Source: Rhodopirellula europaea 6C
Lineage (GTDB): Bacteria > Planctomycetota > Planctomycetia > Pirellulales > Pirellulaceae
Length of the DNA stretch: 64,000 bases
Assembly (NCBI RefSeq): GCF_000338295.1
Contig: NZ_ANMO01000154.1
Coordinates: 46,655-110,654, forward strand
Direction: 5' to 3'
Shown: positions 38,381 through 48,587 of the stretch, one piece after another
Layout: every line of letters starts with the position of its first letter
How positions within the stretch are numbered: the stretch's first letter is position 1
The notes under the pieces: generated by a model
The model's database searches: none
Told to the model about the DNA's origin: nothing
What the model saw: the letters and a program-made list of their open reading frames with translations, nothing else
Position numbers and translations under genes: made by a program

Positions 38381-39423
38381 GGGTCGAAAAAGTAATGAGC
38401 CAAAGACGCCGCTCTCAAGCGATGTTGACGATTTGCAAATGGATGGCAGTCCTACTGTGCGTCGCGGCGACGACCGCTGCATACGCTGATGCGATCGTTC
38501 AGCGGCAGAGCGATGGTCCGATAGAATTCCGACTTCGTGTGTCCGATTCGGAAACGCTGATCGCAGAACCTTTGCAATTTGAATTGGAAGTCATCGTTCC
38601 AAGCGAGTTGCAAGTAGTCTTGCCCACGCTGGACCAGTCTCTCGGCAATTGGGAAATCATCGCGAAGGAAGTTCGAGAGGACTTGCCCCACGCGGATGAG
38701 CCAGGCCCCAATTCGCGTCGATGGTGGGTGCGATTGACGCTGGAGACTCTGCAGACGGGCGAAGTGACCATTCCAAGTGTTGAAATTCAAACGCTTCCAA
38801 GGCAATTGGAGAGTCGATCCGAGAATGCCGCCATCGATTGGGAGAAAGCCGGTTCTCTGGTGACGCAGCCGATTTCCATCGACGTTGTCAGTGTCCTATC
38901 GCAAAATGCTGACCCGACAAAGCCTGAGCCGATTGCCGGTGCCATTGCGCTGCCAACCGAGGAAACGCCATCGAGTTCTTCGCTGGCTGGCGTCGTTGTC
39001 GGTGTGATCGGAGTCTTGATCGCCGGAGCATTGCTGATTCGCCGGATTCGATCTCGCGGAGAAATTTCCAACGCGGACTGGGCACGCCGACAGCTGACGG
39101 ATCTGCGTTCTCAATGGCGCAAGCAACGACTCTCTCCCGACGATTGTGCACGTCAGTTGTCACCGATCTTTCGCGAATGGATTGGTTCGATGATGGGACG
39201 AGAATCGGCGGTCACGTCGGACGAAGCATCGGCTTGGCTGCGGGAAGTCGATCCGGCGATTGATGGTGAACTACTGACAATGCTGACTCGAGCGGACGAG
39301 GTTTCGTTTGCCGGAATATCGGCGACTTCCTCGGAAGTTGATTCTTGGCTCAATCAGTCCGATGACTGGATGAAACAACTTGAGACGCTGCAAGTTCGAG
39401 TCACACAGGAGGCAAACGCATGA
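38377..39423 (+). CDS. Membrane-anchored BatD/DUF4381-like protein
   Basis: This 348-aa protein has a signal peptide (MLTICKWMAVLLCVAATTAAYAD), an extracytoplasmic beta-rich domain resembling the first domain of BatD (residues about 45-170), one membrane helix (LAGVVVGVIGVLIAGALLI, about 205-225) and a helical cytoplasmic tail of about 120 aa with a DUF4381-like WARRQLTDLRSQW. It is positioned like the DUF4381 gene in other MoxR/VWA operons. It is coupled by ATGA at both ends. Confidence 0.75.
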   Translation: MRVEKVMSQRRRSQAMLTICKWMAVLLCVAATTAAYADAIVQRQSDGPIEFRLRVSDSETLIAEPLQFELEVIVPSELQVVLPTLDQSLGNWEIIAKEVREDLPHADEPGPNSRRWWVRLTLETLQTGEVTIPSVEIQTLPRQLESRSENAAIDWEKAGSLVTQPISIDVVSVLSQNADPTKPEPIAGAIALPTEETPSSSSLAGVVVGVIGVLIAGALLIRRIRSRGEISNADWARRQLTDLRSQWRKQRLSPDDCARQLSPIFREWIGSMMGRESAVTSDEASAWLREVDPAIDGELLTMLTRADEVSFAGISATSSEVDSWLNQSDDWMKQLETLQVRVTQEANA

Positions 39424-40493
39424 ATTTTGCATGGCCTCACGCGTTTTGGTTGCTGGCGTTGATTCCACTGATGGCTTGGTGGATGTGGCGTCGTCGAGGC
39501 ACGGCCTCCATTGCTTTCAGTTCGGTCGCCGCGGTCGATGAACTTCCGCCCAGTTTGCGGCAACGTTGGATGTGGTTGCCGAAGGCGTTGACGCTGATTG
39601 CGTTTGCATTGTTAGTGGTGGCGTTGGCACGACCACGCGAAGGACGCGAACAAACGGTTTCGCAAACCGAAGGGATCGCAATCGAAATGGTGATCGACCG
39701 CAGCGGCAGCATGCAGGCGATGGACTTCAACATTGACGGCGAGCCGGTTGACCGATTGACCGCGGTGAAGAACGTGGCCAGCAAATTCATCACCGGTGGC
39801 GAAGATTTGGAAGGTCGTTTCAGTGACTTGGTCGGGCTGATTACTTTCGCGGCGTATGCCGATGCGGAAACGCCTCCGACGCTGGATCATTCGTTTGTGG
39901 TGTCACGGTTGAACCAGACTGAGATCGTCAATCGAAGAGATGAGGACGGAACCGCGATCGGAGACGCTATCGCATTGTCGGTCGAAAAACTGAACGCCTT
40001 GGATGCAAGGCAGGAAAGAAAGGTGCAGAGCAAGATCTTGATTTTGCTGACCGACGGAGAGAACACCGCCGGTGAATTGGATCCGGTTCAAGCTGCCGAG
40101 CTGGCTGAGACAATGGGAATCAAAGTTTATGCGATCGGAGTTGGCACAAAGGGCAAGGCTCCCGTGCCCGTCCGTGACCCATTCACCGGTCGTCAGCGGC
40201 TGCATTACATGGAGGTGAACATCGACGAAGCGACACTGCAAAAGGTGGCTGAGATTACCGGCGGCAAGTATTTCCGGGCGACGGACACCGATTCGCTCGA
40301 TGCAATTTATCGCGAAATCGATCAATTGGAAAAAACGGAAGTCGAAACACAGCAGTACGTCAGCTATCGAGAGTTGGCCGTTCAGCCGTGGTATTGGCGT
40401 TCGTTCACGGTTCCTCCTGTGGTTGCGATAGCGTTTGTCGTGTTGATCATTCGTTCGCTGTTGGAACACCTTTGGCTGAAGGAGTTGGTGTGA
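39420..40493 (+). CDS. BatA-like VWA domain membrane protein
   Basis: This 357-aa protein has two N-terminal membrane helices (residues about 7-22 and 57-75), a von Willebrand factor A domain with a MIDAS (VIDRSGSMQAMDF and ILLTDGENTAGELD) and a final membrane helix (about 325-345). BatA was linked to aerotolerance in Bacteroides and to stress tolerance in Francisella. It starts with ATGA overlap and ends with GTGA overlap to the next gene. Confidence 0.92.
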   Translation: MNFAWPHAFWLLALIPLMAWWMWRRRGTASIAFSSVAAVDELPPSLRQRWMWLPKALTLIAFALLVVALARPREGREQTVSQTEGIAIEMVIDRSGSMQAMDFNIDGEPVDRLTAVKNVASKFITGGEDLEGRFSDLVGLITFAAYADAETPPTLDHSFVVSRLNQTEIVNRRDEDGTAIGDAIALSVEKLNALDARQERKVQSKILILLTDGENTAGELDPVQAAELAETMGIKVYAIGVGTKGKAPVPVRDPFTGRQRLHYMEVNIDEATLQKVAEITGGKYFRATDTDSLDAIYREIDQLEKTEVETQQYVSYRELAVQPWYWRSFTVPPVVAIAFVVLIIRSLLEHLWLKELV

Positions 40494-42631
40494 ACACGTC
40501 TGACATACAGTGGGGAAATCCTGGAGCTCTGACGTGGTTGATCGTCGTTGCGGGTGTTGCGTTGCTAGTCGGCTATGCCGGAATTTCGCGGCGGATCGCT
40601 TGGAGACGCTTCCTCGGAACGGGGCCGGCCAACCGGTTCGCGAATCCATCGAAATGGAATCGTCCCGTTCGTTCATTCCTATTGTTGGCGGCGTTGGTGC
40701 TGATGGTCGGCACGCTGTCCGATTTGCGTTGGGGCAAGGCGTGGGAAGAAGTTCCCCAACGTGGAATCGAAGCGGTGTTTGTGCTGGATGTTTCCCGCAG
40801 CATGTTGGCGGAAGATGTTTCGCCGAACCGATTGGGACGCGCCAAGCAACAAATCAAAGACATGGTCGATGAGATGCCGGGCGACCGAGTTGGGTTGGTC
40901 GTGTTTGCTGGCGAGACTCGACAAACGCTGCCGCTGACTCGGCACGTGGAAGATTTCAAACAGACGTTGGACTCCGTTGGTCTTCACTCTGTGCGTCGAG
41001 GCGGTTCGCGTTTGGGGGATGCCATTCGAGTTGCATCCGATGCGTTCCTGGACAAAACGACCGACCACAAAGCTATGGTGATTTTGACTGATGGAGAGGA
41101 CCAAGAGAGCGATCCGGTTTCCGAGGCGAAGCGGGCCCACGAAGAAAAAGGCATCCGCATTTTCACGATCGGTTTGGGCGACATGGACGAAGGCTCACGA
41201 ATTCCGGATGTGGATCCTGAGCTGCCTCGTCGGCAAAGCGGACGCTATGTGAAGCACAGAGGACAAACGGTGATTTCAAAGATGAACGGTGCCATTTTGA
41301 AGGAGGTCGCCACGCAATCCGATGGAGCTTACATCCCGGCGGGAACCAAACGAGTGGATATGTCTGATGTGGTTCACGGGTACATCTCAAACGTCGACAA
41401 AACGGATTTGCAGACGGCGACAATCAATACATACATTCCTCGCTTTCATTGGTTCTTGATCCCGACAATGCTGTTGCTGGCTTTTGAGGTTCTGCTTCGA
41501 GGCTGGCCGAACAAACAATCCGTTGCGGAGGATGAAACACCCGTTCGTTCCGCGGAACCACTTTCCCGAAATGCCGCGAAAGTGGCATTGGTTCTGCTGG
41601 CTGGAACACTGAATTGGAGTGGGACACTGCGTGCTCAGGATGACTTGCGGTCACACGGTGGGCCGATGTCGCCTGTTGATCGCGTCGGTCGCGAACAGTT
41701 CAACCAAGGCGTGGAACACTTTGAATCACGAGAGTTGGATGCAGCGGAACAACTCTTTGCGGAGGCGGCGAGTTCGCTCGATACGTCTCTCGCCTTGCGG
41801 GCTCGTTACAACCTTGGGAACTGTCAGTATTCACGAGCATTGGCGGAAATGCAGAGTGAGCTAGCCGCCGCGAAAGAGGCTTTGGATGCTGCGATCGCGA
41901 ATTTTCGATCCGCGATCCAGGTGGCTCAGTCCATGGATCATGCTGCGGAATCAAGCGACGATTCGGTAGTCGACGTGGTGCGTCGAGCACGCACAAATTT
42001 GGAATTGGCGTTGCGGCTGAAGCAGGAATTGGAGCGGCAGGAGGAACAGCAATCGGGGCAGTCAGAGGACGGGGCTTCAGAAGAGGAATCCAAGCCCTCT
42101 GAAGAAAACTCGTCGGAAGATCAGCAGGATCAAAACGGAGAAGATCAATCGGCCTCGGGCGACCAAAACGAAAGTGAATCCCCGAGCGATGGAGGCGAGT
42201 CACAAGAGAGTGATTCGCAGGAATCTTCCGCCGGTGAGAAGCAGGAAGATGAGCAACAGGGTGGCGAGGACGGCAACGAAAGTGAGTCAGAAAAGTCTGC
42301 GAAAACTTCCGCCCAGTCCGGTGCGGACTCAAATCAAATGCCGGAACAGGATTCACCGCAGGATCGGGCGGATGATGCCGAATCATCCGCCGACGAATCC
42401 ACCGGAGCGGCTCCTGAGGGACAGTTGCAATCTCAATCGGAAGGAAGCGACGAATCCGAAATCCAGGAAGGCGAAGGCGGTGCGATGACACAACAAATGA
42501 TGCCGCAATCCATGACTCGCGAGGAGGCTTTGAAGATGCTGCAAGCCGTTCGCGACCGAGACATGCTGCGACGTTTCGGAAGAGAACAACGAGAACGATC
42601 ACGTCAAATTCCAGTGGAAAGAGATTGGTGA
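40490..42631 (+). CDS. BatB-BatC fusion: VWA domain plus TPR and acidic tail
   Basis: This 713-aa protein starts at GTG 40490, overlapping the BatA stop, with GGAG just upstream. It has N-terminal membrane helices, a VWA domain with FVLDVSRSMLAED and MVILTDGEDQESDP, a membrane helix (FHWFLIPTMLLLAFEVLL), a second hydrophobic stretch (AKVALVLLAGTLNW), a TPR region (LRARYNLGNCQYSRALAE) and a very acidic Ser/Glu/Gln tail of about 150 aa. BatB and BatC are separate genes in Bacteroides; here they are one polypeptide, so the TPR domain is on the same chain as the VWA domain. Confidence 0.88.
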   Translation: MNTSDIQWGNPGALTWLIVVAGVALLVGYAGISRRIAWRRFLGTGPANRFANPSKWNRPVRSFLLLAALVLMVGTLSDLRWGKAWEEVPQRGIEAVFVLDVSRSMLAEDVSPNRLGRAKQQIKDMVDEMPGDRVGLVVFAGETRQTLPLTRHVEDFKQTLDSVGLHSVRRGGSRLGDAIRVASDAFLDKTTDHKAMVILTDGEDQESDPVSEAKRAHEEKGIRIFTIGLGDMDEGSRIPDVDPELPRRQSGRYVKHRGQTVISKMNGAILKEVATQSDGAYIPAGTKRVDMSDVVHGYISNVDKTDLQTATINTYIPRFHWFLIPTMLLLAFEVLLRGWPNKQSVAEDETPVRSAEPLSRNAAKVALVLLAGTLNWSGTLRAQDDLRSHGGPMSPVDRVGREQFNQGVEHFESRELDAAEQLFAEAASSLDTSLALRARYNLGNCQYSRALAEMQSELAAAKEALDAAIANFRSAIQVAQSMDHAAESSDDSVVDVVRRARTNLELALRLKQELERQEEQQSGQSEDGASEEESKPSEENSSEDQQDQNGEDQSASGDQNESESPSDGGESQESDSQESSAGEKQEDEQQGGEDGNESESEKSAKTSAQSGADSNQMPEQDSPQDRADDAESSADESTGAAPEGQLQSQSEGSDESEIQEGEGGAMTQQMMPQSMTREEALKMLQAVRDRDMLRRFGREQRERSRQIPVERDW

Positions 42632-42639
42632 GGTCGATC

Positions 42640-45621
42640 ATGAAATCCATTGAATGTGCAAATTGGAAGCGGCAATGCGCGAGCCCCGCCATTCGACTGC
42701 TCGTCGTGTTGATGTGCTGCGGGTTATTTACGTGCGCTGGCATAGCAAACGCGGCCGACGTGACGGCGAAGTTGTCGTCCAAGGAGGCGTATGTGGGTGC
42801 CTCATTGACTTTGCAAATCCAAATTCAAAACGCAGAAGAGTATGAGCTCCCGGAGTTGCCAACTGTCAAAGGTGTCGAAATTGTTCGCGAAGGGGCACCT
42901 CAACAGAGCCGGAGAGTCGCGGTCGTCAATGGCCGAATGTTGCAGGAACAGAGCATCACGTTTTTGTACCGCGTGACTCCGACCGAAGTGGGGACCTTTG
43001 AAATACCAGCGATGAATATTCGGGCCGACGGTGATGTGTTTCGGACCGAACCGATGACCTTTGTTGCAACGGCGAGCGAAACCGGCGATCTGCTATTTGT
43101 GGAAATCGAAGGCGAAGAAAGCTCGGTGTACGTTGGTGAGCCGATTCGATTGACATTGAAGATTTGGCTTCGTCCGTATCGGATGGCGGACCAAGAATTG
43201 ACGCTATCGGAAGGCGACATGTGGTCGATGCGTTCTTCTCAGACCGAGTGGGGCGAATTCACGAAGGCGTTGGAGGACATGCGTGCACAAAACCAGCGTC
43301 CTGGAGGTCGGTCGGTGTTGCGTGAGGATCAAAACGGTCAATCTCGTGAATACTATCTGTACGAGATCGACGCCGAGATTTATCCCAAGAAGCCTGGCAA
43401 GGTTGACGCCGGCGGTGTGGAAATCGTCTTCAACTATCCGACCGAAATTGGTCCGGCATCGAGACGAGATCCGTTCGGCATGGGATCGATGTTTGACGAC
43501 GACTTCTTTCGCTCTCCATTTGGGCGACCACGGTTTGCTGTGAAGAAGTCTCGGCCGATACGAGCGAAGGCTGAGATCGATGCCATCGAAGTGCTGCCCA
43601 TTCCCACCGAAGGTCGACCGGATGGATACAACGGTGCGGTAGGCGAATACACCATCGTCACTCAGGCGACACCTCAGTCGGTTGAAGCCGGTGACGCGGT
43701 CAAGTTGAAGATTGGAATCACTGGCGACGGGCCGATGGAATTGGTGCGATGCCCTCCGTTGTCGACCATGCCGGAGTTGACCGCTGATTTCAAAGTCTCT
43801 GATCAACCGCTGCCCGGTTTCGTCCAAGACAACATGAAGGTGTTCGCTCCGACGATTCGTCCCAAATACGAAGGTGTGACTGAGATTCCGTCGATTGAAT
43901 TTCATTTCTTCAATCCGAAAACGGAATCGTTTGAAGTCGCGAAGAGTGAACCAATTCCCTTGCGAGTCAAACCGTCGGAGACTCTGAAGCTGGGTTCCAT
44001 CGTTTCTAATGGAAACCGATCGGTGGACTCCGATTCGGTCAGCGGGGCAGGGCAGGGCGGTGAAAACGCAGGGGAGGTCTGGGCGACTTCACTCTGGCAA
44101 AACCACACGTCCGCGGATGCACTTGAAAACGTGCCAGTTCGCAAAAAGCAGATGCAAGGTTGGTCACTGATCGTGTTTCCGGGTTTGGTCTGGTTCAGTC
44201 TTGTCGTTTGGCAGAACCGAAATCGCTGGATGACGTGGATGCCCGAATGGAAGTCACCGGGCGAGCGTGCCAGGCAAGAGATGGAACTGGCCGAGGATTT
44301 ACCGGCGATTGGGCAAGCCATGGCTGCGTATCTGCTGCGACAGTTCGGGACCGATCGTGAATCATCGAACTGGATGTCTGGGGTCGGTGGTGTGCGAGCG
44401 ACGGGAGGTTATGGATTGGCCGCTGAGGTCGAGTCATTTATCGAACGTTGTCAGCGTGAAGAATCGGTGGTTCCGTCGGAAGCGACGGTCGCCGCGGAGC
44501 CAATGCGGTCTCGCGGTGTGGCATTGATTGAACAACTAGAAAGCTTTCGCGAGCAACGACGACCCTCGCGAAGTTCACGTACGAAACCTGCCTCTGTTTT
44601 GCATTCACGAAGTGTGGCCAGAACACTGGGGTGGATGATCGTCGGCTGGACGTTGGCGAGTGGTGGCGTCTTCCGTGATTCCATGTTGAAGTCGTTCGCG
44701 ATGGAGATTGCTCCGGCGAATAGAGGCAATGCAGTTGAGCCACTCGACGGCGTGACCTTGGATCAGACATCGATGTCTGTGTTGTTCCAAGAAGCCAACC
44801 AAGCCTACGAGCGTGGAATGTCGATGCTGGAAATGGAAGACTCTCGTGACGCATCGACGAAGGATCTGGCTAGCGATTTGCAGTCAGGACGTGTGGATGC
44901 GAAAGCGGATTTTGCGTTGGCGGCAACCCGATATCAGACGCTGGTGGACGCGGGAGTCGAGAATCCTTGGTTGTATTCAAACTTAGGAAATGCCTGTCTG
45001 CAGTCCGGCCAAATTGGACGAGCGATTGCAGCTTACGAAAATGCGTTGAAGTGGAATCCGGAAAACGATTCCATCCGCACTCGTTTGTGGTTGGCTCGCG
45101 ATCAAGTCGAAGAGTCCAGCGATCATGACCTGTCGTGGGAATTGTGGGCCCAAAGAGCGATCTCGCCGGTTCTTTTCAAACACTGGGGATCAAGCCAACT
45201 GCGCTGGACAGTGATCGTTTTGGCTGTTGTCTTTTGGGTTTTGCTGATTTCACTTCGGATCGGGCAAGTCGCACCTGAAATACGTCGTGTGGCACGTTCA
45301 ATGGCTTCTTTGCTTGTGGTGGTTGCCGTGGGCGGAAGTGTGGTTTGGTGGTTGGCGACATCAGCGGTTTCAAGACCATCCGCCGGTTATATTGTCGCTG
45401 ATCAGGTCACCGTTCGGACCGGCGATGCTGATTCGTTTCCTCCTCTCATCGAGTGGAGCAATGCGGATGGGAAGCAAGTGGAAGTTGTTCAATCACGCGG
45501 TCAGTGGATGCTTGTCCGCACCGCGTCCGCGGAAGGTTGGGTGCCTCGCGGCAAAATTCAGACCATCAAAAACGGCGGACGCGAGATCTTGCTTCCACCA
45601 AATATCGACTCCGCTGGGTAG
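42640..45621 (+). CDS. BatD-BatE fusion: BatD domains plus TPR and SH3
   Basis: This 993-aa protein starts at ATG 42640, with TTG 42625 or GTG 42628 possible (the latter would overlap the previous stop). It has a signal peptide (LLVVLMCCGLFTCAGIANA), BatD extracytoplasmic beta domains (about 25-480), a membrane helix (MQGWSLIVFPGLVWFSLVV), a TPR segment (NLGNACLQSGQIGRAIAAYE, about 785-805), two further helices and a C-terminal SH3-like domain (VRTGDADSFPPLIEW to WVPRGKI). BatE in Bacteroides has the TPR plus SH3 part, so this is a BatD-BatE fusion. Confidence 0.88.
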   Translation: MKSIECANWKRQCASPAIRLLVVLMCCGLFTCAGIANAADVTAKLSSKEAYVGASLTLQIQIQNAEEYELPELPTVKGVEIVREGAPQQSRRVAVVNGRMLQEQSITFLYRVTPTEVGTFEIPAMNIRADGDVFRTEPMTFVATASETGDLLFVEIEGEESSVYVGEPIRLTLKIWLRPYRMADQELTLSEGDMWSMRSSQTEWGEFTKALEDMRAQNQRPGGRSVLREDQNGQSREYYLYEIDAEIYPKKPGKVDAGGVEIVFNYPTEIGPASRRDPFGMGSMFDDDFFRSPFGRPRFAVKKSRPIRAKAEIDAIEVLPIPTEGRPDGYNGAVGEYTIVTQATPQSVEAGDAVKLKIGITGDGPMELVRCPPLSTMPELTADFKVSDQPLPGFVQDNMKVFAPTIRPKYEGVTEIPSIEFHFFNPKTESFEVAKSEPIPLRVKPSETLKLGSIVSNGNRSVDSDSVSGAGQGGENAGEVWATSLWQNHTSADALENVPVRKKQMQGWSLIVFPGLVWFSLVVWQNRNRWMTWMPEWKSPGERARQEMELAEDLPAIGQAMAAYLLRQFGTDRESSNWMSGVGGVRATGGYGLAAEVESFIERCQREESVVPSEATVAAEPMRSRGVALIEQLESFREQRRPSRSSRTKPASVLHSRSVARTLGWMIVGWTLASGGVFRDSMLKSFAMEIAPANRGNAVEPLDGVTLDQTSMSVLFQEANQAYERGMSMLEMEDSRDASTKDLASDLQSGRVDAKADFALAATRYQTLVDAGVENPWLYSNLGNACLQSGQIGRAIAAYENALKWNPENDSIRTRLWLARDQVEESSDHDLSWELWAQRAISPVLFKHWGSSQLRWTVIVLAVVFWVLLISLRIGQVAPEIRRVARSMASLLVVVAVGGSVVWWLATSAVSRPSAGYIVADQVTVRTGDADSFPPLIEWSNADGKQVEVVQSRGQWMLVRTASAEGWVPRGKIQTIKNGGREILLPPNIDSAG

Positions 45622-45874
45622 CCCACAGGACAGACGGCAATGGTTTTGAAGTCTTGGGGGAAACGGAATCTATGCAATTAATGGAGACGAATTGATTCTA
45701 TGTCTGTCTTTGCCGCCAGAGACGCCTGCTCTTTAAAAGCTTGAATCGTCACGAGATGGTGCCGTATTTTGTTGACTCTCAAAGGTTCCAATTGAGGAAC
45801 GTTGGCAATGCCGAGCACCAGGTTGGCTATATTGCTGGATGCAGTTTTGTTTCTTTTTAGATCAGGAGATCTGA
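45622..45874. other. Gap between Bat operon and DUF1349 gene
   Basis: These 253 bp hold no gene I can support. The end has a GGAG ribosome-binding site (45865-45868), six bases before ATG 45875. Confidence 0.5.
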
Positions 45875-46972
45875 ATGTCACGCGGGCGGTTGCGTTTTCG
45901 ATATGGAGTCGTTGTTGTTGCCTCGATCTTACTAGGTATAGGGCACAATGCTTCTTGCTTGGTCGCCGATGAGCCCGACACGTTGTTCTTTGATGGGTTC
46001 GAAGGAAAGGTCGATGATCTTTGGGACCCACTGCGACCCGATCCCGATCGTATGTCGCTCACCAGTCATCCTGGCAAACTCACGTTGAAAACGCATTTTG
46101 GTGGTCTCGGTGGCAACGCGCTGACGCGTCGAATGCCACTGACCCGGAATCTGTATTTGGTGCCCAACCCCGTCGAAGGTGACGACGACTTTGTGGTCAC
46201 GACCTGCGTTGAGTCCTTTCGCCCGGTCAAGAAATATCAGCAAGCTGGAGTGATGATCTATGACGATGATGACAACTATCTCAAATTTGATTATGAACAC
46301 AGCGGAGCTGAGGCTGGATTCAAGCACATGCGAGAGAAGGACACCTATCGGCTGGTCGATACCGATGAATTCATGGAGCCTGCCGATCGGCTTTGGTTGC
46401 GTGTGATCAAACGTGGAAACGTTTATGAGCGAGCTTTCAGCACCGATGGCGAAAAATACAAAGTCATCGGCGAAGCAGTTTGGGGCGATGGCAGCCCTCA
46501 GCAAATTGGGATCATGGCTTGCAACGGATCGCTGCGGGACCATGAAATCGAGGCCCAGTTTGACTTCTTCCAAATTCGAAAACTGACAGCCGATGAACGC
46601 CAGGACCCTGTTTATTTGCAACGCCAAGAACTTGCCGGTGCATGGGATGTCGTTTCAACGAAAGTGAACGGCCAAGATTTAGTCGAAGGGCCGATCACAG
46701 AGTTTAACTTCGATGGCGGCAACGTTTCATTTGTTACTCAGGGTGAACTCACGGAGGTCGACTACATCCTGAACGTCGAATCCGATCCGAAAGGATTCAC
46801 TCTGTCGTCATTGACGAGGGACGCGCAGGATCCTGTCAACGGAATCTACTCCATCGACGACGATCAATTGGTCCTGTGCTTGTCGCTGCCGCCCGGCGCA
46901 CCCGCACCGAAGAAACTCGAATCACTGGAGAACGACGGAAGCATCTTGCTGACCCTTAAACGCTCCCGCTAA
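45875..46972 (+). CDS. Secreted protein with DUF1349-like and TIGR03067-like domains
   Basis: This 365-aa protein has a signal peptide (VVVVASILLGIGHNASCLVAD). A DUF1349-type beta-sandwich with YQQAGVMIYDDDDNYLKFDYE follows (residues about 30-235), then a C-terminal domain starting QELAGAWDVVSTKVNGQDL that fits the planctomycete TIGR03067 pattern. DUF1349 resembles concanavalin-like carbohydrate-binding folds, so a polysaccharide role is possible. A GGAG precedes ATG 45875. It ends 34 bp before the convergent pyrD gene. Confidence 0.8.
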   Translation: MSRGRLRFRYGVVVVASILLGIGHNASCLVADEPDTLFFDGFEGKVDDLWDPLRPDPDRMSLTSHPGKLTLKTHFGGLGGNALTRRMPLTRNLYLVPNPVEGDDDFVVTTCVESFRPVKKYQQAGVMIYDDDDNYLKFDYEHSGAEAGFKHMREKDTYRLVDTDEFMEPADRLWLRVIKRGNVYERAFSTDGEKYKVIGEAVWGDGSPQQIGIMACNGSLRDHEIEAQFDFFQIRKLTADERQDPVYLQRQELAGAWDVVSTKVNGQDLVEGPITEFNFDGGNVSFVTQGELTEVDYILNVESDPKGFTLSSLTRDAQDPVNGIYSIDDDQLVLCLSLPPGAPAPKKLESLENDGSILLTLKRSR

Positions 46973-47006
46973 ACAGGCACCTAGCACCGTTTATGCGATG
47001 GCTCTT

Positions 47007-47924
47007 TTACGTGAGGGTGCCGATGATTTCGGTGAGGGTGGAGGCGTTGAGCTCGTCAAGGGCGGCGGGCAGTTGGTCGATCAGCCGCATGGAGACCGTG
47101 GGGTCGTAGTAGTTCGCCGTGCCGATTTGCACGGCGGATGCGCCGGTGACGAGGAACTGCATCACGTCGTCGATGTTGGCGACGCCACCAATTCCGATGA
47201 TCGGAATGTCGACGGCTTGGCGGACTTGATGCACACACCGCAACGCGATGGGTTTGATGGCAGGGCCACTGAGTCCGCCCATGCCGTTGCCGAGAATGGG
47301 CCGACGTTTTTTCCAGTCGACCGCCATGCCGAGGACCGTGTTGATCAAGCAAACCGCGTCGGCGCCTCCATCTGCTGCACCTTGAGCGATGTCGGCGATG
47401 CGAGTCACATTGGGCGTGAGCTTGGCCAGGATTGGCACCTCGCACGCATTGCGTGCCGAGGCGACGACTTCGCGGCATGATTCGGCGTTGGTGCCAAAGT
47501 CAATTCCGCCGCTGACGTTCGGGCAGGACAGATTCAGTTCGATCGCTGACACGCCATCGCACTGGCCGACTCGGCGAGCAAGTTCGGTGAAGTCTTCGAC
47601 CGTTCGTCCGGCGACGCTGACGACGATGGGCGTTCCGAGTCCGGCCAGGTACGGAAGGTGGTGTTCGAGGAAGGCGTCCACACCATCGTTGTCGAGCCCG
47701 ATCGCATTGAGCAAACCGGCCGACGTTTCGACGGTTCTCCAGGGTGCGTTGCCGATGCGTGGTTCGGCGGTGATGGTTTTGGGCAGGATGCCACCGAGAC
47801 GAGGAAGGTCAACAATGCCTTCCATTTCGCGAGCGTAACCGAAGGTTCCCGATGCCACCAAAATTGGATTGGGAAGCGTCAGGCGACCGAGTTTCGTTTG
47901 CAGGTCAATTTGCGTGGCGGTCAT
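47007..47924 (-). CDS. pyrD: Dihydroorotate dehydrogenase, class 1B catalytic subunit
   Basis: This 305-aa FMN enzyme oxidises dihydroorotate to orotate in pyrimidine synthesis. It has [13 protein letters not shown] at the N-terminus, the active-site [10 protein letters not shown] with Cys as catalytic base (class 1 type), LAKLTPNV, and the FMN phosphate region [12 protein letters not shown] with [11 protein letters not shown]. Class 1B enzymes normally pair with an iron-sulfur subunit PyrK, which is not adjacent. It starts 6 bp after the coaB-like gene at the end of a six-gene operon. Confidence 0.93.
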   Translation of the reverse strand: MTATQIDLQTKLGRLTLPNPILVASGTFGYAREMEGIVDLPRLGGILPKTITAEPRIGNAPWRTVETSAGLLNAIGLDNDGVDAFLEHHLPYLAGLGTPIVVSVAGRTVEDFTELARRVGQCDGVSAIELNLSCPNVSGGIDFGTNAESCREVVASARNACEVPILAKLTPNVTRIADIAQGAADGGADAVCLINTVLGMAVDWKKRRPILGNGMGGLSGPAIKPIALRCVHQVRQAVDIPIIGIGGVANIDDVMQFLVTGASAVQIGTANYYDPTVSMRLIDQLPAALDELNASTLTEIIGTLT

Positions 47925-47930
47925 GAGGGA

Positions 47931-48587
47931 TCAGGAGGTGAGCAGTCGGTGGTGAATTTGGTGGAGAAGTCTTTGGGCGACGTGTTCTTTAGTGCCGCGA
48001 ATGTGTTCGATCACGTCACCGGACGGATCCAACAGTTCAACTTGATTTTCGCTAGAGTTGATCGCTTCAGGACCGTTGCTGACCATCAGATCGCAGTGCT
48101 TGCGTTCCAGTTTGACGGTGGCTCGAAAGCGGCGATCGTCGGTTTCCAATGCAAAACCGACGACCCATTGATCCTGGCGTTTGCTCTGGCCAAGGGTGGC
48201 GATGACATCGGGTGTTTCAATCAATTCCAACTGAAGCGGTTCGCCCGTTTTAGATAGTTTTTGAGTTGAGACATGTCGAGGCATGTAGTCGCAGGGTGCC
48301 GCCGCACCGATGGCGCCGTCGCAGTCTTGAAAGGCTTCGCCAGCAGCTTGCAACATCTCTTGCGTGGTTAGCACGTTGATCAGTTCCACGCCGTCGGGAT
48401 AGTCGACCGAAACTGGTCCCGAAATCATCACGACATCATGTCCGAGTGCCAATGCGGCACCGGCGAGTGCGGCGCCCATACGACCGCTCGACGCGTTGGT
48501 GAGATAACGAACCGGGTCGAGGTACTGCCGAGTCGGTCCAGATGTGATCAAGATGCGACGACGGGGAGAAGTGGAGGCATCTGTCAC
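47931..48587 (-). CDS. coaB: Phosphopantothenoylcysteine synthetase (stand-alone CoaB)
   Basis: This 218-aa protein starts at GTG 48587. It begins with ILITSGPTRQYLDPVRYLTNASSGRMG, the nucleotide-binding start of the CoaB domain. AAAPCDYMP follows, and the Lys of QKLSKTGE lies in the cysteine-ligation region. In most bacteria CoaB is fused to the decarboxylase CoaC; here it is alone, so a separate CoaC should exist elsewhere. The start overlaps the stop of the upstream TerB-like gene (GTGA). Confidence 0.9.
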   Translation of the reverse strand: MTDASTSPRRRILITSGPTRQYLDPVRYLTNASSGRMGAALAGAALALGHDVVMISGPVSVDYPDGVELINVLTTQEMLQAAGEAFQDCDGAIGAAAPCDYMPRHVSTQKLSKTGEPLQLELIETPDVIATLGQSKRQDQWVVGFALETDDRRFRATVKLERKHCDLMVSNGPEAINSSENQVELLDPSGDVIEHIRGTKEHVAQRLLHQIHHRLLTS

